The notes below the pieces were generated by a model. The model was not told the DNA's origin. It was given only the letters and a program-made list of their open reading frames with translations, and did no database searches. Source: Branchiostoma floridae (Eukaryota > Chordata > Leptocardii > Amphioxiformes > Branchiostomatidae). From it: 37,008 nt of DNA. The position numbers and the translations under genes were made by a program. Location: NCBI RefSeq assembly GCF_000003815.2, contig NC_049992.1, positions 18,546,072 to 18,583,079 of the forward strand, in the 5' to 3' direction. Numbering within the stretch: position 1 is the stretch's first letter; every line of letters begins with the position of its first letter. Positions 31,971 to 37,008 of the stretch are shown piece after piece.

Positions 31971-32699
31971 GGGGCACCGATAGATATCAATAATAGAAGG
32001 TATAAAAGCATATAACTTCACAAAATGCCCACTGTTCTCGCTCGCGTCAGATTTTATAAAACTGTAGGAGCCGATCGTGTTTTAAACTTTGAAGGAGAAT
32101 AAATCAAGAAGGGGTTGACGGGTGGTCATAATTTTTGTATGTGTTGAGCTCAAATGACGATTTGCATAATTAGATACTAATCCTGTAAATCAGGAGTTGG
32201 AGTTAAAATAATCAATGACGAAAATTCATATGTCCACTGCTTTGCAAGGTAAGACTCAAATACTTGCATCTATCATCCATGAATTATGCAAGTCTATGCA
32301 ACAACAATTTATAAGATAATACTACATAGCTATTTCAGACTTTTGGCTTTGCGCACTGAAGGTTATCAACTGATTATAATCTACAAAAACGCTTAACCCA
32401 GTCACATAATCGATTAGAAAAATTTATGATATGGTACTCGAAAACATTAGCATCATTTCACAAAGGCATGAGGTTGTGGAGCTCTAGTTTTCAATTTTTC
32501 TTAGCTTAGCTTTGGTCTCAGCAACCATAGAGATTACTTATTGATTTAATATGTCTATGCTGTGAACGTGGGTTCATGCATAAAATTTGATTTGCTTTGA
32601 ATTCAAAATTTGCTTGAGATCAGTTTATTCTCAGGCAGTTGTTCAGTAAACAAGGCCGTTGTTTTGCTTCTGTCAAGAAACCTGTGAGAAAGTGACATC
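31971..32699 (+). promoter_or_regulatory. Upstream region of gene E
   Basis: Unit-conserved upstream block, as in D. The immediate pre-ATG segment is retained (GTCAAGAAACCTGTGAGAAAGT). No exon was seen. Confidence 0.45.
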
Positions 32700-35331
32700 A
32701 TGCCAAGACGGCAGCAGCAGTGTTCAACAGGTAACACTAGTAAAAGTTTAACGTTTCGTGACAATTTTCTTGCTTCCGTGTCAATCTTTAAAGATTAGAG
32801 TCAGTTGTATGTGTAGTTGCAAAAAATGCATTTCTGATAATCGCCCAGGCACTACACCCATGCAGCAGTCTCAGACTGAATCGGAGACCGATGATGGACA
32901 AACCAACAACCCTGCGTATGGATCCAGGACAGGTAGATAAGTTCTCAAATCACATACAGTCCTTCTTTGTGTGACTTGTTTATATTTGGCAAAAATAGTT
33001 ACGGACCACATGCGTGCGTATGCACTAAATTTACACAGGATACACGTATTGCTGATTGTTTGTTTCGCACTTTAAAACACAACAATAAGTACGTACGTAA
33101 CAATGAAATATGAAGGAACATAACAGTGCACGAGAGTCCAAAAGCTTTTGCTTATACCAAGGCCTACCTTTTATAACGTATTACAATTTATGTCAAAGAA
33201 AAGAAATAAGTGTGGATAATGAATAAAGGATATACAATGTATAATAATACATAATGAAAATACAATAAAATAAATATCTGACTATAAGTTAGGTAATAAT
33301 GTATGGATATAAGTTAAAAATTGAAAGTTACCAGTAATAAACGAGGAAGTTCAAACCAATTAGGGAAATGTAGAATTATTTTATCTGTAAAATCAGCTTA
33401 AGTGTGAATTTTGAATGTAGCAGAAGAGGCACTCAGCTTTAATGTCTCAAACTGACTTAGACTTCATAGTGCTATTATAATTTTTCCCCATTCAATGCTG
33501 TTACAAGATATTTCGTAACTTGTGACAGCATTGAATGGGGAAAAATTATAATGAAATAACACCCTTTATTGTCGCTTTATTAGCAGCCTACGATGCAGCT
33601 ACTCACAACAAATCTGACGGAGATGGACTGAGTATGCCCAGCCAATTGAAGAAACTGTGGATCGCATTCACCGCCGTTCTTGTAATTGTCGTGACAAACG
33701 TCATACTGCTGTCATACTTCGCAGGTCAGCCACGTTATTTCTTCAAAGTTAGTGATTGTGATGTCTAGAAATCAGCTATGTGTACGTCGAGTTGATGACA
33801 TGATTACACGTTCGCGTTTGTCTTATTTTTTTTATGTATAGTTACTGTTTCTGAGGTCATGGCATCAAGAGACTGGGTGACTGAGCTACTAGACACGAAG
33901 CTTAATGGTAAGTGCGGTATTACAGAATCTGCACATTCTAATCTCGTAACTCTTTTAAAAGGTCTCGACAAGTACCAGGTCGTGTGATTTTTTTGCAATA
34001 GACTTCTTCGCACTCCATATCATATTGTGCTAAAGCAAAAGCTCTTTTTTTCAGAAACTGTAGTGCCTTCTGTTGCTTTGGGAAGTAGGGGATCAATGAA
34101 GCCGGTTGGTCCTGTGTCTTTCGGGCCTTCTGGACCTCCGGGAGAAAAGGGACAAATGGGGCCGGCGGGTCCTGTGTCCGCCTGGCATCCTGGACCTCCG
34201 GGAGAAAAGGGAGCTATGGAACCAACAGGGTCTGCCGGGCCCTCTGGACCTCCAGGAGAAAAGAGAGCTATGTGGCCTGCAGGGTATACCGGCCTTCCAG
34301 GAGAAAAGGAAGCCATGGGGCCAACTGGCCTGATCGGAATGGCTGGACCACCAGGACAAGCTGGGCCTCGGGGGTTGATGGGTCCCGTGAAGCTGCCGGA
34401 GTCAAATAAAGGTAAAGCCACAAATCTTTACTTTGAGTACAACTGGAATTAACCATTCACTGTGTAGTAATTCATTGGCTCATGTTTTTGATTAGTCTAA
34501 CTTATTACTTTGATCTAGTGGTTTAAAGACCTCACACAAACAAAGATTAACTGTCTATTGCTACGAGAATAAAACGTGTTTTTCAGCATCTTGTCCCGAA
34601 GGATTTACTGAGAGGCTTGGGACCTGCTACAAGGCGTTCAACATCCAGGTCAAGTTTGAACACTCGGCCCTGCTTTGTCGTATAGATGGCGGCACCCTTG
34701 CCATGCCCAGAGATGCGGCTACCAACGACTTCCTGATCTCTCTCAAGAACTCCGTCCACCGCAGATATGGATTCTGGATTGGCCTGCACGATCAGCGTGA
34801 GGAAGGAATCTTCCAGTGGATCGATGGTACTGTCCTTGGTGGCTACAACTCGTGGCGTCGGGGCCAACCAGATAACCAAGATGGCAAAGAGGACTGCGTT
34901 ATCTATTCCCGCCAGACTGCTAGGAGCTGGAGGAGGAATAAGTGGAATGACATTGACTGCAACACCCCGCATCCCTTCATATGCCAAGTCGGTCCAGGTA
35001 ATTTACATTTTAATGTCATTTCTCATCATCATTCCAAACGATCAACATTATAACTTACCAGGTAAGTTAATCACTTAATCACTTTCGCCAAAAAGGTTAT
35101 ATTTTGGGAAGCGTTTGTATTTGCGTGTGTTTGTAGAAGACCAGCATTATTTTAAAATATTATCGTAATTTACATAAAAATGCCATTTCTCATTATCATT
35201 CCAAATGATCCACATTAGAACTTACCATGCTGGTATTGTCGAATGACAAAACGCGTATTTTGAGACACCGCATTGATGGTGACCTGTGGCCTTCTAACCT
35301 TCGCCTTTATTCCTTTACAGGACGTGCCTAA
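32700..35331 (+). CDS. Lectin gene E: type II membrane collagen C-type lectin (short, eroded stem)
   Basis: Exons: 32700-32730, 32849-32932, 33587-33724, 33842-33907, 34055-34411, 34587-34997 and 35321-35331 (stop TAA). All introns are phase 1 and the predicted product is 365 residues. The tail has NNPAY. Exon 3 is 138 nt: it keeps the long form but with Tyr in place of Cys (AYDAAT), plus two extra TM residues (LVIVVTNVILL). The stem is only 119 codons, lacks the Cys-containing start segment, and has several Gly replacements (GAMEP, EKRAMWP, EKEAM), which should weaken a triple helix. The CTLD keeps GQPDN, KEDC, WND and PFIC, but the first Trp of TEWRG is Arg-Leu-Gly here. A perfect-arm palindrome precedes exon 3 and intron 6 has an internal duplication. 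Function is as for C and D, though stem-driven trimerisation may be impaired. Confidence 0.9.
33080..33310 (-). repeat. Non-LTR 3' tail, antisense in intron 2 of gene E
   Basis: Reverse complement of the sequence at 21940-22175 (shared AAAGCTTTTGCTTATAC.AAGGCC and GGAACATAACAGT). Antisense to gene E, as in gene B. Confidence 0.55.
33474..33552. repeat. Palindrome with perfect 28-bp arms in intron 2 of gene E
   Basis: 33474-33501 is the exact reverse complement of 33525-33552. With one mismatch the pairing extends six more bases inward, leaving an 11-nt loop (33508-33518). It ends 34 bp before exon 3. Confidence 0.97.
34998..35235 (+). repeat. Duplicated intron-6 start in gene E
   Basis: The segment beginning GTAATTTACAT occurs at 34998 and again at 35165. 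The first copy is closest to intron 6 of gene D, the second to that of gene C (ACATAAAAATGCCATTTC, then ATTAGAACTTAC). Confidence 0.7.
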
Positions 35332-36530
35332 AAGACGGACCAAGCTCTCACCAGTGTTGCGACAAGCAGTAAAAGATTTAGAAGACCAAAATAAAGCAAA
35401 AGGGCTTCAACTAGATCAAAGAGCTTAGTGGAGGAAAAATATTTAATTCTTAGATGTCCAATCAAGTTTGCCAAGAGTATATTAGTGAAAAATAAGACTG
35501 ACAACCTAGCTTTAAGAAAGCAACGGCAAATGAGTATCCACGCAATGTAAGGAAATTCCAAGCAGTCACAAAATTAACACTTAACCATACGATGCTTGAT
35601 GTCTTTTCAAAATTAGGAAGATGTGATGCTCAGAGTCTAGCTACCAGAGGCAAAAAATTGTGTGTATCTTATGACAAGGATGTACCAGCGAAATCCAGTC
35701 ATATTTTAATGTTAGCTTCCATTAAAGTAGTTTGAGTTGTCTTTCTTGAATGATAAAGAAAATGGGAATAGAATAAATTTTGGAACTGTACCAGAATCAA
35801 GCCAGCATTTTGCTTGACAGTTTATAAAACTAGTAATGGATTGTAATGCTTTATTTTTGAGAATATTTTTCTGTACGGAGAAGAATCAAGTATAGCATTT
35901 ACATAGCACAGCGTATAGGTCTCTCATATAAGAAAATATAACATATCATTAATGAAAATTTATAAAATGATGTAAGAAACATTTCGGATGAAGAAGAACG
36001 AAGACTTTTAACACACGTAGCCAACACGATACTTATTTGAATGACTTGCTGTGATCGATTGTATTCTAAGAACTGTAACTGTGTTATTTTACAAGAAATT
36101 ATGGATTCCAAAAATATTTTAAGTCCCTCTTCATGTCAGTAAAGATAAAGCTGATGGATGCAGCCAAATAGTCAACAATATAACGTATAATCAGTGAAAC
36201 CACTTACCCAAGAAACAATAAGTAATTTGTGCTATGATGTAACTTCTTTGCACTTGAGTCATTGACGTTATCTTCAAATGTTGTAAACTGTTATCGTTCC
36301 AGTCTGTGTGGAATTGGTTTTTGTAAGTAAAAATCCTTTAGAAATAACCAACAATTGTTTACAAATTGTTTACCAACAATAATATGTTTACTGGTAAACA
36401 GCTTGTTTTTGTTATGCTTGAAAAGGGACCAGGAATTTAGATACACTTGATTGAAGTTAGTATTAGTTCTTTGATATTAGCTTTAGATCAATGAAGTCGT
36501 TGAAGTTTCGTCTAATTTGTCTCGGCTGTG
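35332..36530. other. 3' UTR and flank of gene E
   Basis: Unit-conserved noncoding sequence. AATAAA at 35390-35395 and the cluster-conserved ATTAAA at 35721-35726 are both possible polyadenylation signals. No exon was seen. Confidence 0.6.
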
Positions 36531-36534
36531 AAAT

Positions 36535-36704
36535 AACACTGATGACATCATGTGGCGCAATCTTTGTTCAGCGGTCCTGCGTTCAAGAGTCCAGCGGTCC
36601 TGGGTTCGAAACCTATAATTTTCCCTAATATTTTGTCATTAGGAAAGGCACTTAAGACAGCTTTCCTTACTTCACGCAGGTGGAAATAAGTAATTAGCTT
36701 CAGT
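36535..36704 (+). repeat. tRNA-derived SINE, 3' of gene E
   Basis: GTGGCGCAATC, then an inserted second copy of the AG(A)GTCCAGCGGTCCTG segment, then GGGTTCGAAACC. The body continues (AGGAAAGGCACTTAAGAC, CCTTACTTCACGCAGGTGG) and is cut off near 36700 by the next element. Confidence 0.75.
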
Positions 36705-37008
36705 TTTATTTATTTATTTATTAGGATTCTCCATATACGATGACAATATATGGAGGGTATGGCAAAACAGGTGTCAAAGGTCACCTCTTCAAAGCCGCCA
36801 TACACACATGTTCGCACATGTTTACACACGGCGGGGTTATACCGCCCCTTACGGGGTAACATAGCCTTTCGCTTGCTAATTACAAGACGGGGATGCGCCA
36901 GGTCTCCCCGTCGGGTGATTTGAAGAGGGGTTTGGTCCACCTCACACCGCACCATCGCACGTGTTCTTTAACGGTGCCATACGCGGGACCTCCATTTAAC
37001 GTCCTATC
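36705..37008 (-). mobile_element. Partial retroposon, minus orientation
   Basis: Read on the minus strand it ends in AATCCTAATAAATAAATAAATAAA, a (TAAA)n tail. This is preceded by a GC-richer body and, at the window edge, by GGACGTTAAATGGAGGTCCC, the SINE tail found at 3600. It inserted into the SINE 3' of gene E, and its 5' part lies outside the window. Confidence 0.65.

Noticed and set aside
36710-36955. Minus-strand frame of 81 codons as a gene
   Set aside because: It lies in a retroposon with a (TAAA)n tail and shows no domain.

Overview
The window looks like a piece of a gene-dense, intron-rich invertebrate chordate genome. A lancelet (Branchiostoma) is my inference. It rests on the phase-1 shuffled exons, the lineage-expanded LRR, VWC and C-type-lectin/collagen families, and the mix of tRNA-derived SINEs, non-LTR tails and small DNA transposons. 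Nothing looks prokaryotic or viral. Two 100-N assembly gaps are present (12037-12136 and 14713-14812).

Layout. (1) 577-3084, minus: an intronless type I membrane protein with about seven leucine-rich repeats and a long tyrosine-rich cytoplasmic tail that holds two tandem ITAM-like motifs. (2) 3106-6230: repeats (tRNA-SINE, a 476-bp inverted-repeat element, non-LTR debris) and one weak PAN-like fragment. (3) 6290-11607, minus: a secreted protein gene whose signal-peptide exon and four cysteine-rich VWC-type exons (A-B-A-B) could be reconstructed. Its 3' end is unresolved. (4) 10357-11337: a piggyBac-like non-autonomous element upstream in intron 1. (5) 13861-35331: five tandem paralogues, A and B on minus and C, D, E on plus, diverging from a 1.4-kb B/C intergenic region. 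Each encodes a type II membrane protein: a short cytoplasmic tail with an NPAY motif, one transmembrane helix, a short stalk, a collagen-like stem in one exon, and a C-type lectin domain in one exon with QPD and WND calcium/sugar motifs. All introns are phase 1. The collagen exon varies from 119 to 223 codons. Copy A has a damaged, gap-interrupted collagen exon. (6) 36705-37008: a partial retroposon in the other orientation.

How it may fit together (inference): the cluster encodes surface pattern-recognition receptors of the membrane-collectin/scavenger type. They share a conserved tail (NPAY, uptake or adaptor docking) while stem length and the loop between QPD and WND vary from copy to copy. 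A separate LRR receptor with built-in ITAM-like motifs lies about 11 kb away. Duplicated units of about 4.2-4.7 kb include upstream DNA, all seven exons and a fossil SINE 3' of each gene, so the SINE predates the amplification. Exon boundaries below were read by hand from splice consensus, frame continuity and agreement among the five paralogues.
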